Below, piece by piece: positions 9,744 through 17,858 of a DNA stretch of 23,459 nt; positions within the stretch are counted from its first letter, which is position 1; each line of letters begins with the position of its first letter. Below the pieces are notes generated by a model. The model saw nothing but the letters and a program-made list of their open reading frames with translations. It was not told where the DNA came from and made no database searches. Source of the stretch: Ophiothrix spiculata (lineage: Eukaryota > Echinodermata > Ophiuroidea > Amphilepidida > Ophiotrichidae); assembly GCA_000969725.1 (NCBI GenBank), contig JXSR01S044947.1. One strand, given 5' to 3'. The position numbers were made by a program, and so were the translations under genes.

Positions 9744-9975
9744 TGACATCCTTCTCTACCCCTTACCAAAGGGAGGTGCACCAGATCAAAGGTAGGTGCT
9801 CCCAGGACCAAAGTTAGCTGCCCTTGGATGAAATGTAGGTTGCCCCAGGACCAAAGGTAGGTGACATCCTTCTCTACCCCTAACCAAAGGGAAGTGCACC
9901 AGATCAAAGGTAGGTGCTCCCAGGACCAAAGTTAGCTGCCCTTGGATGAAAGGTAGGTGCCCCCAGGACCAAAGG
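9744..9975. repeat. 118-bp direct duplication at the array edge
   Basis: TGACATCCTTCTCTACCCC and the following 80 or so bases occur at 9744 and again at 9862, offset 118, with a few substitutions. They carry GGACCAAAG units and belong to the end of the minisatellite. Confidence 0.8.
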
Positions 9976-9989
9976 CAGGTTCCCCCGGT

Positions 9990-10330
9990 CCACTAGTCCG
10001 AAATTAAAAAGGGTTCCCTAGTCCGAAAATAAACTTAGGTTCGCTAGTCCCAAAAATGATATAAGGATCGCCAGTCCGAAAATTAAAAATAAGGTTTGCC
10101 AGTCCGAGAATAAAATAGAGTTAGCTAGTCCAAAAAACAATTGATTATGTTGATTAACCCCCCAAATTTATTTTCGGACTAGCGAACCTTATTTCATTTT
10201 CGGACTAGCAAACTGTAAGTCATTTTCAGACTAGCAGACTTTTTTTTATTTTCGGATCAGTGAACCTTAGGACTAGCGGACCTTATTTCAAATTCAAACT
10301 AGCGAACCCTATTTTCGGACTGACAGACCT
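9990..10330. repeat. Inverted (head-to-head) minisatellite, CTAGTCCGAAAATAA unit
   Basis: The left half (9990-10135) has about five units of CTAGTCCGAAAATAA-aaggTTCG type. The right half (10155-10330) has about six units in the opposite orientation (TTATTTTCGGACTAG-CGAACC). Units are roughly 28-32 bases. The centre, 10135-10155, is a short AT-rich spacer. The whole could fold into one long imperfect hairpin. Confidence 0.85.
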
Positions 10331-10700
10331 TTTTTCAAACTTCTTATAGCAAGCTTTTAACTAAACCTGTTATGCAGTGTTCCCTCAAGTATTTTGGGTC
10401 CGTGGCAAATGATGATGGCATAAAATTGACAACTTGCAATCACCAATATCACTGAAACACAACCTTAAAAATTGACTCGAGAATTTTGAAAAAAAAAGTG
10501 TTGGAAAGTTATAGATTTACAGGAGAGATAACACACTCCCATCATTTTATTCCGGCATGGACACAAAATTGGGGGTACTTGGTTTGCCATCTTGTTATAA
10601 CGCACAAATATTGAAAATATGCACACACGTTATTTTGCGTGCATGCAGGTTGGCATATCATTCGCGTAAAGTATTATTTTAATTATTTTAGCAGTTTGTC
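10331..10700. other. Non-coding DNA left of the gap
   Basis: No gene is seen. The motif AAATTGGGGGTA at about 10567 is inverted on the other side of the gap near 11507. Confidence 0.4.
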
Positions 10701-11440
10701 NNNNNNNNNNNNNNNNNNNNNNNNNNNNNNNNNNNNNNNNNNNNNNNNNNNNNNNNNNNNNNNNNNNNNNNNNNNNNNNNNNNNNNNNNNNNNNNNNNNN
10801 NNNNNNNNNNNNNNNNNNNNNNNNNNNNNNNNNNNNNNNNNNNNNNNNNNNNNNNNNNNNNNNNNNNNNNNNNNNNNNNNNNNNNNNNNNNNNNNNNNNN
10901 NNNNNNNNNNNNNNNNNNNNNNNNNNNNNNNNNNNNNNNNNNNNNNNNNNNNNNNNNNNNNNNNNNNNNNNNNNNNNNNNNNNNNNNNNNNNNNNNNNNN
11001 NNNNNNNNNNNNNNNNNNNNNNNNNNNNNNNNNNNNNNNNNNNNNNNNNNNNNNNNNNNNNNNNNNNNNNNNNNNNNNNNNNNNNNNNNNNNNNNNNNNN
11101 NNNNNNNNNNNNNNNNNNNNNNNNNNNNNNNNNNNNNNNNNNNNNNNNNNNNNNNNNNNNNNNNNNNNNNNNNNNNNNNNNNNNNNNNNNNNNNNNNNNN
11201 NNNNNNNNNNNNNNNNNNNNNNNNNNNNNNNNNNNNNNNNNNNNNNNNNNNNNNNNNNNNNNNNNNNNNNNNNNNNNNNNNNNNNNNNNNNNNNNNNNNN
11301 NNNNNNNNNNNNNNNNNNNNNNNNNNNNNNNNNNNNNNNNNNNNNNNNNNNNNNNNNNNNNNNNNNNNNNNNNNNNNNNNNNNNNNNNNNNNNNNNNNNN
11401 NNNNNNNNNNNNNNNNNNNNNNNNNNNNNNNNNNNNNNNN
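10701..11440. other. Assembly gap (740 N)
   Basis: A run of 740 undetermined bases; no content can be inferred. Open frames that appear to span it are artefacts of untranslated N. Confidence 1.
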
Positions 11441-12045
11441 AAAATGAAAAAATAAAATAAAAACGGAAAATGAGACATGTCGTACACCGTACAAGTGGAC
11501 TCAAATACCCCCAATTTGAGCTCCATAGCTGATGAGGCCATTACATGGGTGGGTATACAAAGTACAGTATCTCCTCCGTAAATCTATGGGGAAAGTAAGA
11601 AAAGAGACTAAAAGAACTATATGCTTACAAGCTTATGCTTAGGTTGTGAAACTAAAAACTTGAGATTAAATTATGCTAATTTGTAAGTTAAAAAACTAAA
11701 ACAAATTCTTTAGTTTTTTAAAAAGGCTAATGCCAGTTTATTAGCTTCTATGCCAATCACATACAATTACTTATAAATGTACAACTTGTTCTACCTGATT
11801 GTATATAAAGTTTATTAAGTTTCCCTGTATACTGCATTGTCTAGCTAGATGTTAACAAAGACGCTGAAGTCTAAAATATTTTAATTTATTAGTCTCTGGT
11901 TAGCATCTTCGTAGCATCTTAAATCAAACCAGACGCATCTCGTAAGTATATCATGGGCATAAGTTGAGCATGTAAAGCGCATAGCCATAGGTGTTCTAGA
12001 AACACTGGAATTACACATATACTGGAAGAACACATAGTTCTCGCT
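11441..12045. other. Non-coding AT-rich DNA with one hairpin
   Basis: No gene. A perfect hairpin with 13-base arms (TTAAAAAACTAAA at 11688-11700 and its complement at 11709-11721, 8-base loop) is the only structured element noticed. Confidence 0.45.
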
Positions 12046-12338
12046 AGCTCAGTCGGTAAGTTCTCGGACTGTTAATCATAAGATATCGATCGATCCTCGT
12101 TCGAGTCCAGCTGGGAGCTGAGTGTGCGAAAACTGTATATTCTATGAGGGTGTGAATTGCTCAAGCTAGGGTTGCGCCAATATGTAGGCCGCAGTAAGCC
12201 CTTTGGCCCCAGGGAGTCCAGGTAGTGATTTAACCCAATGATTAGAACTGCTCTGTAAAGTGTGCTGAGGCCGTGTGGAATTACAAGTCAGGGGGACCGC
12301 GTAGTGCACTATAAATCACCTGCAATTAATTTATTTAT
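12046..12338 (+). mobile_element. tRNA-derived SINE, full-length-looking copy
   Basis: The 5' head is tRNA-like: TAGCTCAGTCGGTAA fits box A, GTTCGAGTCC fits box B, and CTGTTAA sits where an Asn-type anticodon loop would be. The stems are too poorly paired for a working tRNA. A body follows, then a tail block from 12250 (GCTCTGTAAAGTGTGCTGAG) to about 12338 ending in A/T-rich sequence. The tail block occurs again at 14217 without the tRNA head, which supports a retroposed family. No clear target duplication was found. Confidence 0.7.
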
Positions 12339-13306
12339 AATTCCACCAATCACGAACCGTAAATAGGTTCATAAACAAGTTGGCTTTCATGCACACCATT
12401 GCAGAAACAAGCGTCTGGTACAAAATAAAACTGTGAACGGGAAAACTTAATTAACTCTTGAAAAGACATCATGTTGGTCATAATCACACACACACAAATA
12501 AATAGGTAACAACATGGTTAAGGTTATAAGAAAATCCCAGGAATTCCGTTCCCGCCCGGGACAACTCTATCCCGGAAAGAAAACAAGCTTACTCAAATCC
12601 AAAAAATGTTTTACGTAAAGCCAAATACTCACATGTGAGATGTTTAAAAAAGCTTGAAAAGCATTCCATTTGTGGGCCCATTTGGTTATAAATAAGTTGC
12701 ATGTTTTTATCACAACATGTTTTTAGAACTAAAGACTGCAAGATGTTGTATTATTCATTAAATTTTTATGATTCTGATCATGTATGTAGTGTGTTCAAGT
12801 ATAGTTCAACATTTTATACAGAATTTTATGTCTTGAATTATATTTGACAGAACCAAATGGGATTTCCGAATCCCGCCCAAGCATTAAAAATTTGAAATTA
12901 ACGACCTTAAACATTATCATGGTCAAGTTTACAGAATATTTCTTCATGGTCAAGTTTACAGAATAATTCTTCTGTCACTGTATTCAATACAACTGATACT
13001 GAACAGCACAAGTTGAATACTACTCATCTGGCCAGGCAAACTACTTTCTCAAAACTTTTATGACCCCATCCCACCTCTTTGAGAGCGCAAACTTTTGCGA
13101 CCCCCTCAAAATTGTCCAAGCCCACAACAAGTGTTTATGGACACTCCTGTAAGTGTAGCGGACTTGTACTCTTAACCTACTGATTCCATTCCTACACTAT
13201 TCCATTAGACCAGACAAGCTCCCTAATAAGAGCTTTATTTGGAAAATAACTTCTTCCAAAAGTAATACTGTATGAGTATTTAAACAAATCACCAATACAA
13301 AGGGTT
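12339..13306. other. Non-coding DNA, no gene seen
   Basis: It holds a short CA-rich run near 12487, GC-rich CCCGCCCGGGAC at about 12551 and a related CCCGCCCAAG near 12872, and a 29-bp direct duplication (CATGGTCAAGTTTACAGAAT at about 12919 and 12948). No exon was identified. Confidence 0.4.
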
Positions 13307-13310
13307 TTAA

Positions 13311-13959
13311 GGTGCCTGGTCCACGCGTACTGATACGCACTTGTTTTGATTTTGCAAGTGTGGCAACACTCATGCACAGTATACACAGAATACATACTTG
13401 CCAACATTCTAATTTCAGAAAGAGGGACAAATGAGAGAAAATGTTTAAAAAGAGGGACATTTCTGAATTTCCTATACATTACTATGTAGAGATATTTGCA
13501 AAAAGAGGGACACCTACTAAAATCACGGCATTTAGTTTAGGTCAAAAGAGGGATTTCCCTCTAAAAGAGGGACAGTTGGCAAGTATGAGAATAGCGTTTT
13601 GAAGCCAAAAATGTCACATTTTCCATGATAAAAAGGTCGGTGACCCCCTTTTTTATTTTGTTAATTAAAATAAAGGACATACCTTTGCACAAATTTTGTG
13701 AAAAAATTGACACAAAATTTCAATGAGAAGTTTTTGCATCAACACTAAATGTGTCACTTTTGCCACATTTCCCATAGACCCTGTACTAATTTTTCCCCAA
13801 AATGCTATTTTTAGACTGATTCGCATGCAAAAATGAGTTCGGTGACCCCCAATTATCATATCAAAAATCAGTTCTACATTGATGAAGTATTATTCAATGA
13901 AAAATCAGCATAAATAACATTCATGCAATTTCAATCAGATCTATCATGGACCAGACACC
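13311..13959. mobile_element. 649-bp TTAA element (piggyBac-type, non-autonomous)
   Basis: The left terminus GGTGCCTGGTCCA follows TTAA at 13307-13310. The right terminus TGGACCAGACACC is its inverse with one difference and is followed by TTAA at 13960-13963. There is no transposase ORF. The interior has two GGTGACCCCC blocks (about 13638 and 13842) and contains a second, nested element at 13393-13587. TTAA duplications with short GG-starting ends suggest mobilisation by a piggyBac-like transposase encoded elsewhere. Confidence 0.75.
13393..13587. mobile_element. 195-bp MITE nested in the TTAA element
   Basis: Perfect 13-base terminal inverted repeats CATACTTGCCAAC / GTTGGCAAGTATG. Directly outside both ends sits the 6-bp direct repeat AGAATA (13387-13392 and 13588-13593). 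The interior holds several AGAGGGACA words, most of them in one orientation. It inserted after the host element did. Superfamily is unassigned; an hAT-like element would be expected to show 8 bp. Confidence 0.8.
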
Positions 13960-13963
13960 TTAA

Positions 13964-14216
13964 TAATTATTAATTATTAATTGAATAGACTAAGATAATG
14001 TATTCTAATGCTGAACATGATTTTAATATGGCAAAACCTATTTCTTAAAATGTCTAAACAAACACACACATTTCTATTCTAGAGTCATGATCTTAAAGGT
14101 GCATTGGACACAATTTCAGAATTTTAATCAGCAGGTGATTTACATTTGTTATGTACAAAATGTAAGAAAATTTTGATCAAAACCTTTAGAAATGTCAAAA
14201 AGTATAATTTGTATAT
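13964..14216. other. Non-coding DNA, no gene seen
   Basis: AT-rich. TTAAAGGTGCATTGGACACA near 14093 recalls the ends of the neighbouring TTAA element, but no inverted partner was found. Confidence 0.4.
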
Positions 14217-14305
14217 GCTCTGTAAAGTGTGCTGAGGCCGCGTGGAATTACAAGTCAGGGAAGGCATAGTGCACTATAAATCACCTGTAATTTATTTATT
14301 TATTT
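14217..14305 (+). mobile_element. SINE fragment, 3' tail copy
   Basis: About 85 bases starting GCTCTGTAAAGTGTGCTGAG match the tail of the SINE at 12250 with a few changes and a small deletion, then end in ATTT repeats. The tRNA-like head is absent, so this is a 5'-truncated copy. Confidence 0.75.
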
Positions 14306-14803
14306 AATTTTGTTTTGCATGTTGATCTTAGGCATGAGGCTATCCTCTTAAAGGGTGTATTGATGCAATAAGTTAGGAAAGAGGATAAGTTTCATTGGTA
14401 AAATATTGCTTTTACTTCACAGCATTTTTAACATTCACCTTATTTGTTATTCATACACTCCGCGTTAAATATGTGTTGAAATAGTTAACGTAATTGGACG
14501 GTTGCTAACTTATACGCATTCATTAATCTTGTTTAGATTCACTCTGCGTATCTCGGAGTGCAATTCCATGTATGCGTACGCGTCACATGATCACGCATGT
14601 ATTGTAAGTTTCATTCTAAAGAAAAAGTAAAACTAAATTATGTTGGAATGATGGATGGTTGTATTTTCTATGTTTTGTGGAAACAACAAACAAATTATGA
14701 TATCATTATATTTATTTGATTTCTTTACAATTAGGCCTATATTCTAATCATCCTTGTGGTGTATGAAATTCGATTAATAACTGTTTTTTACTTGTTCCTC
14801 ATG
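14306..14803. other. Non-coding DNA, no gene seen
   Basis: No exon recognised. TACGCGT-, CGCATG- and CACTCCG-type words around 14455-14600 give a locally CpG-richer patch without clear repeat structure. Confidence 0.4.
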
Positions 14804-14923
14804 AAATTGTACAACAATAATACACCATGTGCTGAAGTTGTTGTTGTCCAAGTCACTCAGCTTTGCCTCATGAGCGTGGACAACTCCAACTTCAGCACAC
14901 AGTGCATTATTGTTGTACAATTT
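14804..14923. repeat. Long hairpin with 47-base arms
   Basis: The left arm (14804-14850, starting AAATTGTACAACAATAAT) and the right arm (14877-14923) pair over 47 positions with about six mismatches. The stem includes the uninterrupted core TGTGCTGAAGTTG. The loop is 26 bases. A short open frame through it is only a by-product. It could be a small foldback element or, if transcribed, a hairpin RNA precursor; the sequence alone does not decide. Confidence 0.8.
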
Positions 14924-15149
14924 TGCTCACACAAAGTAATACGCAGTTACTAATCTATCAGTAGAAAATGATGTCATTTTCCAATAATAAAGACTCTTTT
15001 GTAACCTGTTATTTTTCCACTCAGTACAGGTACAGCATCCATTTGCTATATAGGTTGCCAACTTGCAGGTTTTCTTAAGTCTTCACCAAATTTTTTCCAT
15101 GACCAAAGCAAGAACAGTCAAGGAGATTAGCACTCAATGCTTATGATCA

Positions 15150-15730
15150 AAAGCTTTACCACAATGCCATGTGTTTTCCCTAACAAAGGTCATGACTTTA
15201 TAAAAGCTTTACCACAATGCCATGTGTTTTCCCTAACAAAGGTCATGGCTTTATAAAAGCTTTACCACTATGCCATGTGTTTTCCCTAACAAAGGCCATG
15301 GCTTTATAAAAGCTTTACTACAATGCCATGTGTTTTCCCTAACAAATGTCATGGCTTTATAAAAGCTTTACCACAATGCCATGTGTTTTCCCTAACAAAG
15401 GCCATGGCTTTATAAAAGCTTTACTACAATGCCAAGTGTTTTGCCTAACAAAGGTCATGGCTTTATAAAAGCTTTACCACAATGCCATGTGTTTTCCCTA
15501 ACAAAGGTCATGGCTTTATAAAAGCTTTACCACAACGCCATGTGTTTTCCCTAACAAAGGTCATGGCTTTATAAAAGATTTACTACAATGCCAAGTGTTT
15601 TGCCTAACAAAGGTCATGGCTTTATAAAAGCTTTACCACAATGCCATGTGTTTTGCCTACCAGAGGTCATGGCTTTATAAAAGCTTTACCACAATGCCAT
15701 GGGTTTTCCATAACAAAGGTCATGGCTTTA
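15150..15730. repeat. 53-bp tandem array, about 11 copies
   Basis: The unit begins AAGCTTTACCACAATGCCAT and ends GGTCATGGCTTTATAA, repeating every 53 bases with few substitutions. There are no unique spacers, so it is a satellite-like array and not CRISPR. It starts 50 bases downstream of the ABCB6-like stop codon and probably forms part of that gene's 3' UTR or its immediate downstream flank. Confidence 0.92.
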
Positions 15731-15779
15731 GAAATAATACCCAATATGCATTGCACAAGCAAAGTTGCAAGATGACATT

Positions 15780-15897
15780 TCACTCATCTTTGTTACTCTT
15801 CTTTTCTGAGGAGTCACCATTTTCTTCTGATTCTAGTTGTAACTGCTGCATCCACATTTCTGAATAGGTACCTTGTCGCTCCAGTAGTTCCTCATGT
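15780..15897 (-). CDS. ABCB6: ABCB6-like ABC transporter, terminal coding exon
   Basis: This exon continues the nucleotide-binding domain into the C-terminal tail. The acceptor is TATCTGTAG before 15897. One base completes the Arg codon split at the previous donor, giving E-R-G-R joined to H-E-E-L-L-E-R-Q-G-T-Y-S-E-M-W-M-Q-Q, closely parallel to the human ABCB6 end (H-E-A-L-L ... M-W-Q-L-Q-Q). A short acidic and lysine-rich tail of about 18 residues follows, then TGA at 15782-15780. Exon phase, strand and protein order all agree with the exon at 21818-21981, which strongly supports a single gene. ABCB6 is a half-transporter with one membrane domain and one ATP-binding domain that works as a dimer and is linked to porphyrin and metal handling. 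The symbol is by resemblance of about 92 residues; the orthologue is not proven. Confidence 0.88.
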
Positions 15898-15945
15898 CTA
15901 CAGATAATAAAAAGGAAGAACTGATTACACTAAGGAACTTATATA

Positions 15946-16313
15946 GGGGAATCTGGACCCGCCGCCATTTTGATTTGACTGCTGTGCAAATTCTATGGGA
16001 TGGTTGCCATCTTGGATTGTCGCTCATGGCGGGTAAATTATTGTACCTCCGGCATTTAACATCTCTGTGTGCAATAATTAGAGAGTCTTCGAAACGAAGT
16101 TGCAGGAAAATCAGCGCACTTTGATCAGAGCAAGTCACAATACACACTACTTGAAACACGGTTTGCATGTGAAACAAAATGCACACTCTGTACATGCATC
16201 AAGTGAAATTTTCCATGATCTGCCTGGATATCAGGCCAAACTTTGAATATATCCAGTGGTACAACAACTCTCCTCCATGAGCGACACAAGATGGTGGCGA
16301 GTCAAGATTCCCC
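15946..16313. mobile_element. Foldback MITE, GGGGAATC ends, TATA-flanked
   Basis: The left end GGGGAATCTGGACCCGCCGC is inverted at the right end (GGTGGCGAGTCAAGATTCCCC), about 27 bases with a few differences. TATA lies outside both ends (15942-15945 and 16314-16317), so the duplication may be TATA, or TA with ends starting TAGGGG. A second inverted block inside (ATCTTGGATTGTCGCTCATG and its complement near 16278) extends the foldback. Its edge is about 45 bases from the splice acceptor of the last ABCB6-like exon. Confidence 0.7.
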
Positions 16314-16319
16314 TATAAA

Positions 16320-16712
16320 ATTTCCTTGGATAACACTCAACTGAATTATCAGGTGGTGTAGGCAATATTTCCTAGATGTTGGCAACACAAGCAGTTTGAC
16401 TGCCTTCTACTGGTACATTATGTGAAACCATGGTCCAGTAATACAAAGTGTATTAACCATATCAATTGGCTCCGAATTTTGCATACAAAATGAAGAAATA
16501 GGGACATTAGCCCCAGGGACATTGGTCTCAAAAAGGTCATCAAATAGATTGAAATGGGTTGAGCTCAGTAAGCTCATTAACCCATGCGAATGTAGGCCTA
16601 GCTGCCATGTGTAGAGTTTGACAACATTTTTTCATTTGAAAACAATGTAAAATACTTTATTCTGAAAGAAAAGATATAGCATTTAAAACATACAGGTTTA
16701 TACACTTTTGTA
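16320..16712. other. Intron sequence, nothing recognised
   Basis: No exon, RNA gene or clear repeat seen, apart from one TAGGCCTA octamer at 16593. Confidence 0.4.
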
Positions 16713-17858
16713 CATTACCCTAACACGTCACTATCCAACAAAATCCAACAGGCAAAAATCAAGAAATTCGCCTAAGTCTAAATACGCCATAGACAGGGAA
16801 TACAGATGGGTACTAAAGTGCTGCCATATAGCAGGCCAAATTCGGTAGCTTGCCATAGCTGGACATTGGATCGGGATGCGAGAGATCGCGGGTTCGAATC
16901 CCAGGGGAAACAGGACATTTTTGAATGACGTATTCGGACTTTTAAGGTAGCTCTAACGGCTATTTACACATGTCAGAAAATTAGCTATAAAGTGAATAGC
17001 TTTTGGGAATGGGAACCAAAACCTATTTCCATTTAAAGAAAACCCTTCAAAGGTAACATATATCAAGTTTTATAATATTCGGCCGATTTCTTATGTTTTT
17101 CTTTATTTTTTGAAAATTCCCTAAAAAATCAGAGTATTTGAATTTTCATGTAAAGAGGGAATGAGCTATGACATTCAAATTTTAGGGGCTGGTGTAGGAT
17201 TAAAATAGCTTAATTCTCTCGTGGGCTTTTTGCAATAAAGTGTTTTATTTCCTAGAAAAATGATTTTTTAGTTCCTAAATTTAGGCATATTTTCAAACAC
17301 CTATAACAATTATTAGAAACACTTTAATTTAAAAGCCAACGAGAGATTGTTGCAAATTTGATAAGCTTTCATTTGACACCTTGTTTGTTAAAATTGAAGC
17401 ATGGGAAGTATGAATGAAAATCATGAGAAATCTGACTATTCAGTGTTTCTAGAAATTAACACAATAATATTTGGGAAGTAGAAACATTAGAAGTCTCTCG
17501 GTCATAAACGATGAAGGGAATTTTTTCAAAACAAAATTTATGAAAATCTGTGATCAGTTTGCAATGCAAAGGAAAAAAAGTAGTTTCATTTGTGAACTAC
17601 TGCCACAGAAATAAATTATTTTGTAAAAAGTATTATTGTCAGAAATTTGTCAAATTTTGTGAAATTTTCATGGTGGCCAAATTTGCCTTGTACAAAGTCT
17701 ATGGGAAATTTGAAAATAGAAAATAGCATAAATCAAAATTTGGAATACAAGTTTTTTTCATCATTCTGCACATTCTGTGAAATTTTGAACAAATTCTGTG
17801 CAGGACACCGTAGCCGTTAGAACCACCTTAAGTGTTTGGGAGTTAGGGTTAAGAAGGT
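16713..17858 (+). mobile_element. tRNA-like repeat, copy 1, split by a TTAA element
   Basis: Sequence from CATTACCCTAAC (16713) through a tRNA-like segment (GGATCGGGATGCGAGAGATC then GGGTTCGAATCCC, a perfect box B, about 16868-16904) to the 3' end GTTTGGGAGTTAGGGTTAAG matches the copy at 21139-21409. It is interrupted at 16946-17827 by another element. Without the insertion the unit is about 260 bases. It is probably a SINE-like retroposon with an internal tRNA-related part, not a functional tRNA. Confidence 0.75.
16946..17827. mobile_element. 882-bp TTAA element (piggyBac-type, non-autonomous)
   Basis: The left end GGTAGCTCTAACGGCTA and the right end TAGCCGTTAGAACCACC are inverted copies with two differences. 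TTAA stands on both sides (16942-16945 and 17828-17831). The homologous repeat at 21139-21409 has a single TTAA (21385-21388) at the same place and no insertion, so boundaries and duplication are verified internally. The interior is AT-rich with no transposase ORF. Confidence 0.88.

Larger units (their letters stand above)
7500..9985 (+). repeat. Minisatellite, about 21-bp unit (GGACCAAAGGTAGGTGCCCC)
   Basis: About 2.5 kb of tandem units resembling GGACCAAAGGTAGGTGCCCC with a few variable bases. Many units are 21 bases or close to it. Higher-order duplications are visible: a block at 7811 recurs at 8023, a block at 7711 recurs at 8140, and 8721-9070 recurs at 9213-9550. The array is broken once by a foldback insertion at 9550-9743. 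Stop-free frames of up to about 285 codons on the minus strand come from the unit being a multiple of three; they read as heptad peptides (for example G-H-L-P-L-V-Q) and are not taken as genes. Confidence 0.95.

Noticed and set aside
7487..9907. Many overlapping minus-strand open frames of 60-285 codons
   Set aside because: They are produced by the 21-base minisatellite, appear in several frames at once, and have no start context, splice sites or family features.
10630..11541. Open frames of about 270-300 codons on both strands
   Set aside because: They cross the 740-base run of N and contain almost only undetermined residues.
12046..12122. Functional tRNA gene (Asn-like anticodon loop)
   Set aside because: Anticodon and T stems are badly paired, and the sequence continues into a repeat body found again at 14217.
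14756..14953. Open frame of 65 codons
   Set aside because: It lies mostly within the long hairpin and has no protein features.
15150..15730. CRISPR-like regular repeat
   Set aside because: The whole 53-base unit is repeated with no unique spacers, and the DNA is clearly animal.
16850..16905. Functional tRNA gene with a perfect box B
   Set aside because: The same tRNA-like stretch recurs at about 21290-21340 inside a longer duplicated repeat, and the 5' half does not form a proper D arm.
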